Shown here: one piece after another, positions 43,969 through 54,710 of the stretch
Layout of the letters: the number at the start of each line of letters is the position of its first letter
How positions within the stretch are numbered: the first letter of the stretch is position 1
Assembly (NCBI RefSeq): GCF_018687715.1
Contig: NC_056762.1
Location: 30,926,864 to 30,990,863, forward strand
Direction: 5' to 3'
Origin: Carya illinoinensis
Taxonomy: Eukaryota; Streptophyta; Magnoliopsida; Fagales; Juglandaceae
Length of the DNA: 64,000 nucleotides
Position numbers and translations under genes: made by a program
The notes under the pieces: model-generated
The model's database searches: none
Told to the model about the DNA's origin: nothing
Seen by the model: only the letters and a program-made list of their open reading frames with translations

Positions 43969-46900
43969 ATGTATGGGGATTGCCAAGTAATGCCAACCAT
44001 GGCAGGTAATGTAGTTTCCTCAGAATCACTCTTCTCGTCTCCGCCGATCCAAAACCCTAGCTTCAACTTCATACCTGGCATGCCTTTCCAGACTTTCCCT
44101 CCCATGATTGCTGTAAGTTCTTCATTATATATCTTTCTTTTTTTTTCATTTCCCTTCTTGTCCAAGAAGGGTATGCCATGGGATCAATACATGGTGAATT
44201 TGGTGCAAGTTTCTTGCAGAAAGAAGAAAACGGGCTTCTGAGCGGAAAGGATGATCAGATGGAGAGTGGGTCTGGGAGTGAACAAGTTGAAGAAAAGTCA
44301 GGGAACGAGCACGAGAGTGAACAGCTTCCCAAGAAGATCAAACGCTACCACAGGCACACCGCTCGCCAGATCCAAGAAATGGAAGCGTACGCTCTGATCT
44401 CTCTCCCTCTTGTTTTCTATATATATAATATTAATATTATATATATAGTAATTTGCACAAAATATTTCATAGATCAAACCCTCCTCTCTGCATTTCACGC
44501 CATAACTGTTTCTTCTACAGTTTGTTTAAGGAATGTCCACACCCAGATGACAAGCAGAGGATGAAACTCAGCCAAGAACTTGGCCTCAAACCTCGCCAAG
44601 TCAAGTTCTGGTTCCAAAACCGGCGAACTCAGATGAAGGTAGTGATCATCAGAATACTGCTGGCAGTTCGCAAATCCATTTAAAGATTTTATTTTCAATG
44701 GTAACCCTAGCAAGTGCCAACCAACCCTTGGCTCTAGAGGCTAGAGCTAGCACCTTTCTCAAGGAAGCGCGTTGATTAGATCCGGCCACATCAAATATTT
44801 GAAGCCCTAAACATCTAAATAAGGAAGCTGGATCTCATTAATTACTTAGTTGGGTCACTTTTTGCTTATATATAGTTTTAATTTGTGTACGTACGGCCTA
44901 TATTTCATTGATGTGCGCAATTAAACACGCCGGTACAACAATATACACGTGCTTCCCAAAGAGTGCTCGAGAATCATGAATGCTATGCCGTTTAGGGTTA
45001 CAACAAAATTATTTTTCATTCTAGCTAGGTTTTAGTGTGTGTTCATAAGTTTGATGGAAGTGCTAAATATTGTTTGCAAGGTGTGTATTATTTAAAACTT
45101 TGTGTTATAATTTGATAGGCACAGCAAGACAGGACGGATAATGCGATCCTTAAAGTGGAGAATGAGACTCTAAGGCAGGAGAATTTCCGGCTACAAAGGG
45201 CGCTAAGTAATGTTGTGTGCCCTAACTGTGGAGGTCCATGTATGATAGGTGGGGAGATGGGCTTGGACGAACAGCAAATTCGCCTTGAAAACTCCCGGCT
45301 CAGAGAAGAGGTATATATATATGATGGTTGTTCGTTAGGAGCAATTAATGAAGGAAAAAAAAGTACTTTTTTTTTTTTGTTGCTTCTGTTTTTCAAACTC
45401 GACCATATCGATTAAACATCTTCAAAACAAGCATCCCCGTTGAAGATAATTTACAAACTGTGTTTTTATCATTTAAGGCTCACTTAAAAATATGACCAAA
45501 TAACTTTTCATAATCTTTAAATTTTTATGAGGTAATCGTTCCTTTCACATGCTGTATATATATAGAGATAAGCACTTATTTGTCATGTGCTCCTAGAAGT
45601 TGTATAAATTTTGTTTTTATGCGGTTTTCATTAATACTGCAAGTTTCAATTGAGTCGGAGCAGAAATATTTAAGGGGTACGTACTACTGATGATGATTAT
45701 AAATATTGGGATGTTTTACAGCTAGAACGTGTTTGTTGTCTCGCTTCACAATATGCTGGCCGGCCAATAGAAGCAATGCAAGCAGCTGCTACATTTATGC
45801 CGCCCCCTTCATTGGATTTAGATATGAATATGTATTCGAGGCATTTCCAAGACCTTATGGGTTCATGCACAGACATGATTCCTGTGCCCATGTTAATGCC
45901 TCCGGAAACAGCTTATCACTTCCCTGAAGCCGGTCTATTATTGGAAGAGGAAAAGCCAATTGCATTGGAGCTTGCCGTTTCATCCATGGATGAACTTGTG
46001 AAGATGTGCCGAGGAACTGAACCCCTTTGGATCCGTAACAACGAAAATGGAAGAGAAGTGCTTAATCTTGAGGAGCATGCAAGGATGTTTCCATGGCCCT
46101 TGAACCTGAAGCACCACTCGAATGAGCTCAGGACAGAAGCCAGCCGTGATAGTGCCGTTGTTATAATGAATAGCATCACCTTGGTCGATGCCTTCCTTGA
46201 TGCTGTAAGTCCCCTACCTTGTTTAACAATTTCCTTTTCTGAAGCATGTCCATCTTTTTTTTCATAGTGATACTTTTAGGCCAAATAATAGTAATTCATA
46301 ATTTGGTACTGAAGTATTATAATTTGTTACCTTAGCCAAAAATATTCATAATTTGGATGTATTCTTATTTAGTATACTTCAATCTGATCAATTTGGAACT
46401 TATTTCCCGCCCTTTGGGTTTCAGAATAATTGGATGGAATTGTTTCCTTCAATTGTTTCAAGAGCAAAAACTGTTCAAGTTCTATCATCAGGAGATCCTG
46501 GTCATGCAAGTGGCTCTCTTCAACTGGTAGTAACTTTTTAATTTCTATGTACCATTTGTTCTTGCACTTTGTTATTTGAATCTATGTAGAATTGTAAAAT
46601 TCGATCTATATATATGACGCCCGCTTATTTTTGTTATTGCACAGTAATTTCTCATCTATATGTTTACTAGCTAGCTACTTGATTAATGTTTGGGCAGATG
46701 TATGCGGAATTGCAAGTTCTCTCTCCTTTGGTACCCACTCGCGAGGGTCATTTCCTTCGTTATTGCCAACAGAATGCCGAGGAAGCTGGGACATGGGCAA
46801 TTGTTGATTTTCCAATTGATAGCTTTCATGATAACCTTCAGCCTTCTTTTCCCAGATACAAGAGAAGGCCCTCTGGTTGCCTAATTCAAGATATGCCAAA

Positions 46901-48950
46901 TGGCTACTCAAGGGTGTGTTCTACTTTTCGAAATCTAGGTTAATTACAAGATATACGTAATTTCTCGGGAATATTTCTTAAATAATATTACTAAGAGCTA
47001 GCAATCATGCATAATGAAAACTAAGTCAATATGTATGTGCGTATATTTTTATCTTGTTATTGGTTTTCCAATGTGTCGAACAAATTCCGTGACTGTATTG
47101 TATGGTTTCATATGCAGGTTACATGGATAGAACATGCAGAGGTAGAGGAGAAACCGGTACATCAATTTTTTAGCGACTTCGTCTATAGTGGGATGGCGTT
47201 TGGAGCACAGCGATGGTTAGCTGTCTTGCAGAGACAATGTGAAAGAGTAGCAAGCCTGATGGCGGGAAATGTCTCCGACCTTGGAGGTCCTTATAACTCT
47301 TTTTCCTCTTTATTTGTCACGTGTCTCTGAGTGCACGTGTTATCTAAAAATAAGGGCATAAAAATATAACATATATTAATTATGCATGCGAGTCGTTGAA
47401 TGTACAGTTGCATTCGTTAATACATCAAAACTAACAAAAATTATCAATGCAATTGAAAAATATGTTCGTACAGGTTAATAAAATTACTTGTTTTATAAGG
47501 TTGACATGATGTGACCTCATTATCTTATTTAACCTTGTTCATGCTGCCATCCACAGTGATACCTTCTCCGGAAGCACGAAAGAACTTGATGAAGCTGGCT
47601 CAAAGAATGGTAAGAACATTCTGCGTCAACATCAGCACTTCTAGTGGGTTGATTTGGACGGCTCTATCAGATTCCCCTGATGACACTGTTAGAATTGCTA
47701 CGAGGAAAATCACAGAGCCTGGACAGCCAAACGGGCTAATACTCTGTGCTGTATCCTCTACATGGCTGCCGTACCCTCATAATCATGTCTTTGATCTCCT
47801 GAGAGATGAACGCCGTAGATCTCAGGTTTAGACTGATTGCAACCCTTTCATCACTCCTATTTTTTTTTTTTTTCCAACCTTTTAATCTTCTATTTAATCC
47901 TCACTCTTTATGTGCGCATATCCCAATCTTCAAACTGGCCAGTTTAAGAAGATGATTTATTGACTATATATATTGTACAGCTGGATGTTCTCTCCAATGG
48001 GAATTCCTTGCATGAGGTGGCTCATATAGCAAACGGCTCTCATCCAGGAAATTGCGTCTCTCTTCTTCGCATCAACGTAAGGAAAATTTTAACTGTGATT
48101 AGTGTTTCTTTCAGAGTCTAGCCCTAAATTAGTAGGCCAGGTGTGACAAGCTCGATCGAGTTTGACAAGCAAAGCTCTGGTCGAGCTTGAGCCCACTAAA
48201 TACCCTGTTTGGCGTTGCCTAATCAGTCATTGCATTCCCTAAAAAATGAATTCCAAATGTTTCAAACATCACATCAAGGCTGAATTCAATATCACTTCTT
48301 CCAAACTTCTGTGTGCTTTCAGATGATCATCAGAGGATTTTCAATTCATTGTGGATGCATGTTTATACCTAAAATAGATTATTTATAGACACTTTCTAAA
48401 AACCTTCCTAGTATAAACTTAATTAGAAGATTCCGTTCACTATTTGCATGCATGCGTGCAGGTGGCCAGCAACTCATCCCAGCATGTAGAGCTAATGCTC
48501 CAAGAGAGTTGCACCGACGATTCCGGGAGCCTCGTTGTGTACACCACCATCGACGTTGACTCCATTCAGCTCGCTATGAGCGGCGAGGACCCCTGCTGCA
48601 TTCCCCTCCTACCCATAGGGTTTGTCATCGTTCCAGTTGGATCCAGTGGCGAATTAACAACTAATACTTCTGGCGATGGCAGCCCAAATATCCCATCATC
48701 CGAAGAGGGAAATTCGCCTATTTCCTCAGGCTGTCTCCTCACAGTTGTAGTCCAAGATGTTGTAAGCACAATTCCATCGGCAAAGCTCAACCTCTCAAGC
48801 GTTACTTCCGTCAACAACCACTTGTGTAACGCGGTGCACCAGATTACTGCTGCTCTCGGTAGCACCACCAGCAAAACCAGCTGCCCTGATAATGCTAGTG
48901 CTCTAGGCTCTTGCACTGAACCCACTAGTGCACCACCCAAGCATTTATAG
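43969..48950 (+). CDS. HDG5: HD-ZIP class IV homeobox transcription factor, HDG5-like
   Basis: Eleven exons: 43969-44112, 44220-44386, 44521-44638, 45119-45310, 45722-46204, 46425-46526, 46698-46913, 47118-47286, 47557-47825, 47981-48076 and 48462-48950. They give 814 residues, all introns are GT..AG and all phases match. The start MYGDCQVM and the [13 protein letters not shown] segment are HDG5-like. Then come an acidic region ([15 protein letters not shown]), a homeodomain (about 86-143; [20 protein letters not shown] to [13 protein letters not shown]), a zipper-loop-zipper with the CPNCGG loop, a START domain (about 270-520; [23 protein letters not shown] entry, [12 protein letters not shown]) and the SAD region. 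Class IV proteins are nuclear and bind L1-box DNA in the epidermis. Assignment to HDG5 rather than other HDG genes rests on the N-terminus and the [19 protein letters not shown] segment. The gene appears intact. Confidence 0.92.
44417..44448. repeat. Perfect 32-bp AT palindrome in HDG5-like intron 2
   Basis: CTATATATATAATATT is followed directly by its reverse complement. It lies in intron 2, within the homeodomain coding region. Confidence 0.9.
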
Positions 48951-49867
48951 CTTAGGAGGTGCACAATGTAGAAATTACGCAGAATTTCCTCCCACTTTTC
49001 CGTCCTAGTGAGGAGCGGGACTCGGGTTAGTCTCTGAGAAGAAAGAGCTGCAGGATATCCAGCCGGCTGTTACCATGCATCCATCTCTTTGTTTTACAGA
49101 TGAAGATTGGGGAGTAATTAAGAGTGGGGAATTCTGGGTAATTTAGCATGGGAAAGCAAGCAAGGGATAGAGGATCGACGTCAAATAAGAAAGGAGTAGG
49201 GATTTACGTAGTATTTTGGTAAATAAGGGAAGTGGTAAGTATATGACAGTGGTAGGTGTTGCTTTTGTCAAGTGGTAGGACGAAGGGGAGGGGGTGAGGG
49301 TGGGGTTAGTTATGTGAAATATCAGTACGTGGCAGTGGTATGCATTAATTAAAGATGGTAGTGTGGAAGAGAGCGTGTGTGGGTGAGAGAAGGCCAAAGG
49401 GGGAGTCAAGAGCGCACCAGATCTGACCACTGCTTTTTGGTAAGGCTTTTGTTTTTCTTTATTTTTATTAAAAGATAAAGAAGAAAAGATGGGCCTCACC
49501 AGCCAGCAAGGGTGGTGGTTCGGGTATTGACTTCTACTAGCTTATCTGTCGGCCTTTTTTTGTTTTTGATGAATTCAATGCTATTCTGAACATTACCGTT
49601 TTAAGTGCTTATCCAGAACTTTTATAACCCCCCCTCTCTCTCTCTCTCTCTCTCCAGCTACCTAGCTCGTAAGTGTTCGAATTGATAAATAACTCCCTAC
49701 TTGATATAGTTTTTCTGCTTCTTCGTACGTACGTGCATGATTTCATGGCTTTTTGCTGGTTAGGCAAATGTGGATTGTGGCAACGACAAAGAGTTGGACC
49801 TGTTTTGTTAATTATCTTATGCAGAAGGAGTGCTGCAACTTGCCAAAATTATTTTCTTTCCTATCCA
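48951..49867 (+). other. 3' flank of the HDG5-like gene
   Basis: It starts with probable 3' untranslated sequence. No further gene was seen; a (CT)n run lies at 49633-49653. The ORF at 49143-49499 on the minus strand looks fortuitous. Confidence 0.5.
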
Positions 49868-50274
49868 GTTTTATTGGTCCTTTTTTTTTTTTTTTTTTTC
49901 CTAATCAAGCTTGTTATATTAGATATAAAGGAAGTTACATTGGTACATAGATCAAGGAGGATCAAAAAGAAAGTAACGAAAAGAACTATCTAATGGTATG
50001 CTTCCAAAAACTTGATTGGTTGCTGCCTATTGCGCTACCAGAGTGCGCACATCGATTTGCAGTTCAATATATTTTGGCTATTGTCCACTGTTCATGAAGA
50101 ATGAAGAAGTGTTGGATATCACTTATGATAGGATTGATTTGCCAATTTGGTGAAGATGAAGCGTCTTCAACTGCTGTAATTACTTGTTGAGAGTCTCCTT
50201 CAAAGATGACCCGAGAGTAATGAGATGAGTCTGCCAGTCTTGTAGCTAGGAGAGTTGCACTTGCTTCTGCCACT
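49868..50274 (-). pseudogene. 5'-truncated LINE 3' end with an RNase H-like domain
   Basis: On the minus strand, a frame from 50273 gives EASATLLATRLADSSHYSRV, then IFEGDSQQVITAVEDAS and SPNWQINPIISDI. After a stop it continues with ANRCAH. These are features of the RNase H-like (RVT_3) domain found at the C-terminus of plant LINE reverse transcriptases and in some host proteins. A 3' noncoding part and a poly(A) (T-run 49868-49889 on the + strand) complete the retroposon pattern. The domain is cut off at 50274, where the next element starts. Confidence 0.65.
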
Positions 50275-50329
50275 TACTACAACAAATATGGCTTTTAGTG
50301 ACAGATTATAAATAGTGACGGTTTCCAAA

Positions 50330-50600
50330 CTGTGACTAAAACGTATTTACTGTGACGGTTTGTGAGAACTGTCACTACATGTTGGGCAAGAATTTCAAAA
50401 CGTTTGGACGTTTCACATAATACGTTCGCATGTCACAGTAACGTTTGAATGTTATGTATATTTACGTGCGAACGTAAAAAAATTAGCGCGAACGTTCGAA
50501 CGTTTTAACTAATTACGTGCGAACGTTAATATATTAGCGCCAATGTTCGAACGTTAATGTGATAAAGTTCGAACGTTATATGTTAAATTACATAAATTAA
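50330..50600. repeat. Subterminal array of CGTTCGAACG-type motifs (3' side of the gene)
   Basis: About ten copies of CGTTCGAACG or one-base variants (ACGTGCGAACGT, CGCGAACGTTCGAACG, ATGTTCGAACGTTA, AAGTTCGAACGTTA) occur on both strands within 270 bp. They lie between the CACTA-like terminus and the gene's stop codon. Confidence 0.9.
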
Positions 50601-50761
50601 CCATAATATATATTTTTTTAATAGTAAGGTTGAGTAACGTTATATTAAAAAAAAAATTAAGAGTAGAAATTAAGCTACACAATACATATATTAAATATTT
50701 GTGTCCATTACATATGTCGAAAATAAAAAACGTTCGAATGATAAATTTTTACAAATCACTT

Positions 50762-51988
50762 TCAGAACTGCTGGTTTACAAAAGATCGAAACTCCTCAGT
50801 CAATGTCTCAACCTTATTGTTTAGCACATCTACATGATGTGCAAGATGTGCGACAGCCTGATCTATATGTGCAATCTGTCTATCGATCTGTCGGTCTATA
50901 TGCGCCTTCATATCTGTCATCATTGTATCAACCCAAGCAGGTCGCACATCCTCAGCAGATGTAACTCCTGGCTGCTGACTAGTACTCGCCGACGGGCGAG
51001 CAACATCGGCCCCAGACTCAGTCGGGGGAACAAGATCTGGCGTAGGACCAGACTGACGCCGAGCTGAGCCTCTCCCCTGTCTAATGCTCCGGCGGTGTGT
51101 GGTTATGTCGATAGGGCTCATCTGGTTTATCACCATCTCCTCCGCCTGGAGTGGCACTCCTCGGGCTAGTAATAAGCGGCTGATGATAACTCCATACGGG
51201 AGATTATCCGTGGTAACGATACTGGCCTCGTAACGGATTCGCTCAAATATAACAAGGGGCAAGTCAATGGGCTCACCACGTGCCAAGCCAATCAGGAACT
51301 GTGCACGAGCCCGACTGAATGTGCTCTTATGTGCCACCGGGTCTACATTTGTTGCAACAAAAATGTGTAACATGCAAAACAAAGGCAGCAGCTGATTCTG
51401 GCTAAAGGAGTTCGGCCTATCGAGCTTTGTGCGGTGCGTGCCAGTGAGGATGTAGAAATCCTGGTCCCGCTCATCGTCACCAACCTCAGCAGCAATAGGA
51501 TCGCCCTCGGGTCGATCTTCTTCATGACTGGGCATAAACTTAACAGAGCCCGAAGATGAAGCAGAAGCGGCTGGATCTGCCTCGAATATGCCCAGGGAAA
51601 ATGCAGCTGCTATGTCACCAGCCTGAGCAGCTGTCAACTCAGGTAGTATACGCGGAATCTGGAGTAAGTCGGCGAGAACATCCGCCGAGAACTGAAACTG
51701 TACACCGCGTACATTGAGAGTATGGGATGATGCATCGTTAGGCATGGTGACCATCCCAATGTAAAACTCTCGAACCATTGTGAGGTAAATCTTTCCCCTC
51801 AATGTGCATATGGGGCCCCAACCTCTAGTGACGAAGACGTCTCTCAGCGTCTTCTGATCCCAGCTGAGCTCATCAAACTCATTAATGAGGATTTCTCGTT
51901 CCCCCATAACAGTTCGTGCCCCCAGTCGAGCAATGTCCGGATTGCCTCCATCCCTCCCTCGCTTCCTTGCCGTCATATACTGAGCCAT
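50762..51988 (-). CDS. Plant-specific transposon protein (Transposase_32-like), intact, 408 aa
   Basis: The start is chosen at 51988 (MAQYMTARKRGRDGG), right after a splice acceptor (TTTTCAG at 51992). Residues about 35-120 (EFDELSWDQKTLRDVFVTRG, then FYIGMV and VRGVQFQFSADVLADLLQIP) match the 'putative plant transposon protein' family (PF20167). Residues about 195-290 carry LARGEPIDLPLVIFERIR and PYGVIISRLLLARGVPL. A Ser/Pro-rich linker follows, then a C-terminal coiled coil (HIDRQIDRQIAHIDQAVAHL onward). There is no nuclease or RT motif that I can see. The gene is uninterrupted and has its own TATA box and leader intron. A decayed relative lies at 8957-10114. The biochemical role is unknown. 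It could bind the surrounding motifs, but that is conjecture. Confidence 0.75.
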   Translation of the reverse strand: MAQYMTARKRGRDGGNPDIARLGARTVMGEREILINEFDELSWDQKTLRDVFVTRGWGPICTLRGKIYLTMVREFYIGMVTMPNDASSHTLNVRGVQFQFSADVLADLLQIPRILPELTAAQAGDIAAAFSLGIFEADPAASASSSGSVKFMPSHEEDRPEGDPIAAEVGDDERDQDFYILTGTHRTKLDRPNSFSQNQLLPLFCMLHIFVATNVDPVAHKSTFSRARAQFLIGLARGEPIDLPLVIFERIRYEASIVTTDNLPYGVIISRLLLARGVPLQAEEMVINQMSPIDITTHRRSIRQGRGSARRQSGPTPDLVPPTESGADVARPSASTSQQPGVTSAEDVRPAWVDTMMTDMKAHIDRQIDRQIAHIDQAVAHLAHHVDVLNNKVETLTEEFRSFVNQQF

Positions 51989-51991
51989 ATC

Positions 51992-52829
51992 CTGAAAATT
52001 AAAAAAATATATAAGTTATAACATTTAAAAAAAATGATTATAATCACAGATACATACGTATTATGACATATATGGATTATACAGAAAATTAAAATATCAT
52101 CCTTATAAATTTACATAATTTTGCCAGTAAAACTTTTAAATAATTTCACTTTTTCAATATATAAAATAATAATACTTAAAAGAAACAATATAAAAATATT
52201 TTAATAGGAAACGTTCGAACGTTATTGAAAGTACGTTCGCACGTTAAAATAGGTGCGAATTTACAAAGATGATACGTTCAGACGTTTTTATCGAACGTTT
52301 TATTCAAACGTTCGATAAAAACGTGCGAATGAGTTCATTACGTCCGAGCGTATTATCTAAACATTCGGATGTAATGAATTTGAACCGTCATACGTTCGGA
52401 CATTCTTACTAGCCGAAGAAGAGCAACGGTTTACGTTCGAACGTTTTATCCAACGTTTTGTTAAAGCGTTGGATAAAAACGTTCGCACGTAAAAATAATA
52501 CGTTCGCACGTTACAATATAACGTGCGAACGTAAAGAATACCAAAGGTCACACGTCCAGACGTTGTGTCGTGACGTCCGAACTTTACGACACGGAATCGC
52601 TGAGTCGACTCAGCCATTACCGAAAGCTTCGAAATGCATGTTTCGAAGCCACAAACAACCAAAATAAGCATTTATATACAGTGGGGAATGTTTCTACAGT
52701 CCTATTTTATCAATTTACTGCGAATGGTGGCCGGAAATGCAAATTTTATAACCGGCCTACGGTGGGTTTCGAATTTTTGAAACCCACTGATTAAAAGCAA
52801 GGAAATAGAAGAGGGAGAGGGCATATTAC
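51992..52829 (-). other. Leader intron of the Transposase_32-type gene
   Basis: On the minus strand the donor is CTAAAAG|GTAATATG at 52829 and the acceptor is AATTTTCAG at 51992, three bases before the start codon. The intron itself contains a dense CGTTCGAACG-type array. Inferred from sequence. Confidence 0.5.
52205..52590. repeat. CGTTCGAACG-type motif array within the leader intron
   Basis: About 15 copies occur, such as AACGTTCGAACGTTA, ACGTTCGCACGTTA, ACGTTCGGACAT, ACGTGCGAACGT and ACGTCCGAAC. Some lie in larger inverted pairs, for example CGTTTTATCCAACG near 52443 and CGTTGGATAAAAACG near 52468. Confidence 0.88.
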
Positions 52830-52935
52830 CTTTTAGTGACGGTTGCGGCGGCGTGCGTGGCGGAGAGGAAGAGAGAGTTTGAGTTTTATAACCGGTTTCG
52901 TACAAGTTATGGCCTGGAAACCGTCGTGCCTGGCC

Positions 52936-52942
52936 TTATATA
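52936..52942 (-). promoter_or_regulatory. TATA box of the Transposase_32-type gene
   Basis: On the minus strand this reads CTGTATATAAGGCC. It is about 110 bp before the leader-exon donor and directly downstream of the outer motif array, so that array occupies the upstream promoter. Confidence 0.6.
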
Positions 52943-52944
52943 CA

Positions 52945-53150
52945 GTTAACGTTCGAACGTTAATTAATTAACGTTCGGACGTTAACTGCACATGTGAATG
53001 TTATGTAGATTACGTTCGGACTTAAAAATCATACGTGCGAACGTCTAACTTGTACGTTCGGACGTTGTGTTAACATGCGAACGTATAACGTATAAGTTCG
53101 GACGTCAATCAAAATGTCCGAACATTTTAGTTATAACATTCGAACATTTT
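52945..53150. repeat. CGTTCGAACG-type motif array upstream of the TATA box
   Basis: About ten copies in 200 bp: AACGTTCGAACGTTA, AACGTTCGGACGTTA, ACGTTCGGAC, ACGTGCGAACGT, ACGTTCGGACGTTG, AAGTTCGGACGT, ATGTCCGAACAT and ATTCGAACAT. The outer copies are more degenerate. Confidence 0.88.
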
Positions 53151-53510
53151 TACACTATATATTATATTATATATATTATATAATATATTATTATAATATA
53201 TATTATATTACCTATATATTAACATTATATAATACCTATTATATAATGTTATATAATATATATTATATATTATATAATGTATAATATTATATACGTATAA
53301 TATACATATATTATATAGTATATAGTGTTAATAGTGTATATAGCGTATACTATATACTGTTATACGTGTATATAGTGTATACTATATACTATATAGTGTT
53401 ATATTATATAGTATATAGTATTATAGTATATACTATATTATATACGTATATTATATACGTATTATATACTATATAGATACCAACTACGTATACCAGGATA
53501 TATATAGTAT
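53150..53510. repeat. Low-complexity TATA-rich block
   Basis: Nearly pure A/T with repeated TATATAGTATATA and ATATACGTATA words and many self-complementary stretches. No gene is present. It separates the motif-array element from the pararetrovirus. Confidence 0.85.
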
Positions 53511-53803
53511 ATATATAATAGCTAATATAATAGATATATTAACAGATAATAGAATAAATAATAATAAACAAATAAATGAAGTGCAGAAAATAAAGGCATG
53601 AATAAAAGTAAAGATCAAAATAAGATAAACTCAACTTTATTGAAAACATAATACTTACAAGGAGATTAATTCTCAAAAGTTTGAAAGGCAGGAGACATGG
53701 AAAGGAGTTTACAAGAGAGAAGTTTTGAGAGTGACGAAAGAAAGGGACTAGGATTGGCTTCAGATGAGAAATTCTGAATGCCTTTCCTCACTTACAAACT
53801 GCC

Positions 53804-53811
53804 TATTTATA
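53804..53811 (-). promoter_or_regulatory. Pararetroviral promoter TATA box with upstream TGACG pair
   Basis: TATAAATA on the minus strand is followed 160-170 bp downstream by AATAAA (53641-53636). This is the TATA to poly(A)-signal spacing expected of a caulimovirid transcript start/stop region. On the + strand, two TGACG words (53939-53943 and 53958-53962), about 130-150 bp upstream of the TATA, resemble the as-1 element of 35S-type promoters. Confidence 0.5.
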
Positions 53812-54710
53812 GACTCCAAAACAGTACCTTACAATAATATTACTGACATGTACAGTGACTCATACACAGTAAATAGGCGGCTACATTTATTAAACATGGG
53901 CGGCTAAACAGTAACTAGACAGCTGGATGATTCTTGACTGACGGGCATCTTGAACAGTGACGAGCATCTTAAACAGTGTTCTGATAATGGAAGAAAAGGA
54001 CGATAATCTTTTGGAATTACATAATCTGAGGGTCATAATTTGCCAGTTCCAATTCATACGGATCTTGAGAATCCATCATCTGTGAGGGATAATATGGTGA
54101 GTTGTCATGAGAATGAGAGGCCTGTTGGGATGGAGAGGCCTGCTGTAGTGGCGATGATGTTGTCTGCTGTGCTGGAGATAATCTGACTTGATGGTCTTCT
54201 TCTTCATCGCTGTCTGATACTTGTGACATTGCTTCTGCTAATTTTTTCAAGTCTTTTTTATTGGTAATTGTTGCTAATTGAGCTTGGAATCTGCTTCTCT
54301 GAACAAGAACCTCAGGAGCCTTCATAATTTTTGAGAACATTTTTACAACATGATCATAATTATACTTTTCCCACCATTTTACAGAGACTTGGCGGGCCAA
54401 GAACATAATATTTTTGAGAGAAGGATGAGGTTTGATGACATATTCCCACTTCATGATCCAATTTAATTTAGTTTTAAGAAAGAAAATGAGAAGTGGTGAA
54501 CAGTGTGATAATGAAGGTGGACAATCGTTCTGTAATGTGAAAGCCTGAAGACTCTCCTGGAGAGGTGGAGGAAGAATGAGAGATTCTGGTCCAAATTGAT
54601 CCCACCATAATAGGAACCATCGCGGTAGAGTCTTAATTTCCTGTAATTTATCAAAATGGAGAAACCAGGAATGGCGCAAATTCTTATTCTATCGTAAGAA
54701 CGTTTTGTTC

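Larger units (their letters stand above)
50275..53160 (-). mobile_element. CGTTCGAACG-motif element with a CACTA-like end, carrying a Transposase_32-type gene
   Basis: The left border TACTACAACAAATATGG (C to T in the first base of a CACTACAACAAA terminus) is followed by TTTTAGTGACAG and AGTGACGGTTTCC, words typical of plant CACTA ends. It interrupts the LINE domain at 50274. Inside are a motif array (50330-50600), one intact gene on the minus strand (51988-50762), its leader intron and promoter, and more motif arrays (52205-52590 and 52945-53150). A matching right terminus was not found. The element either runs into the AT-rich stretch at 53150-53510 or has lost that end. Confidence 0.6.

Noticed and set aside
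49143..49499. A 118-codon minus-strand ORF after the HDG5-like gene
   Set aside because: Ser/Thr/Pro/Leu-rich, no domain, and it lies in the 3' flank antisense to a G-rich stretch.
52357..52671. A 104-codon minus-strand ORF with repeated TFARYN/VRTYY-like pieces
   Set aside because: The repetition comes from CGTTCGAACG motifs in the leader intron, not from a protein.
52827..52850. TTTTAGTGACGGTT as the missing right terminus of the CGTTCGAACG element
   Set aside because: It is in direct rather than inverted orientation relative to the left end and sits at the leader exon donor, inside the element.
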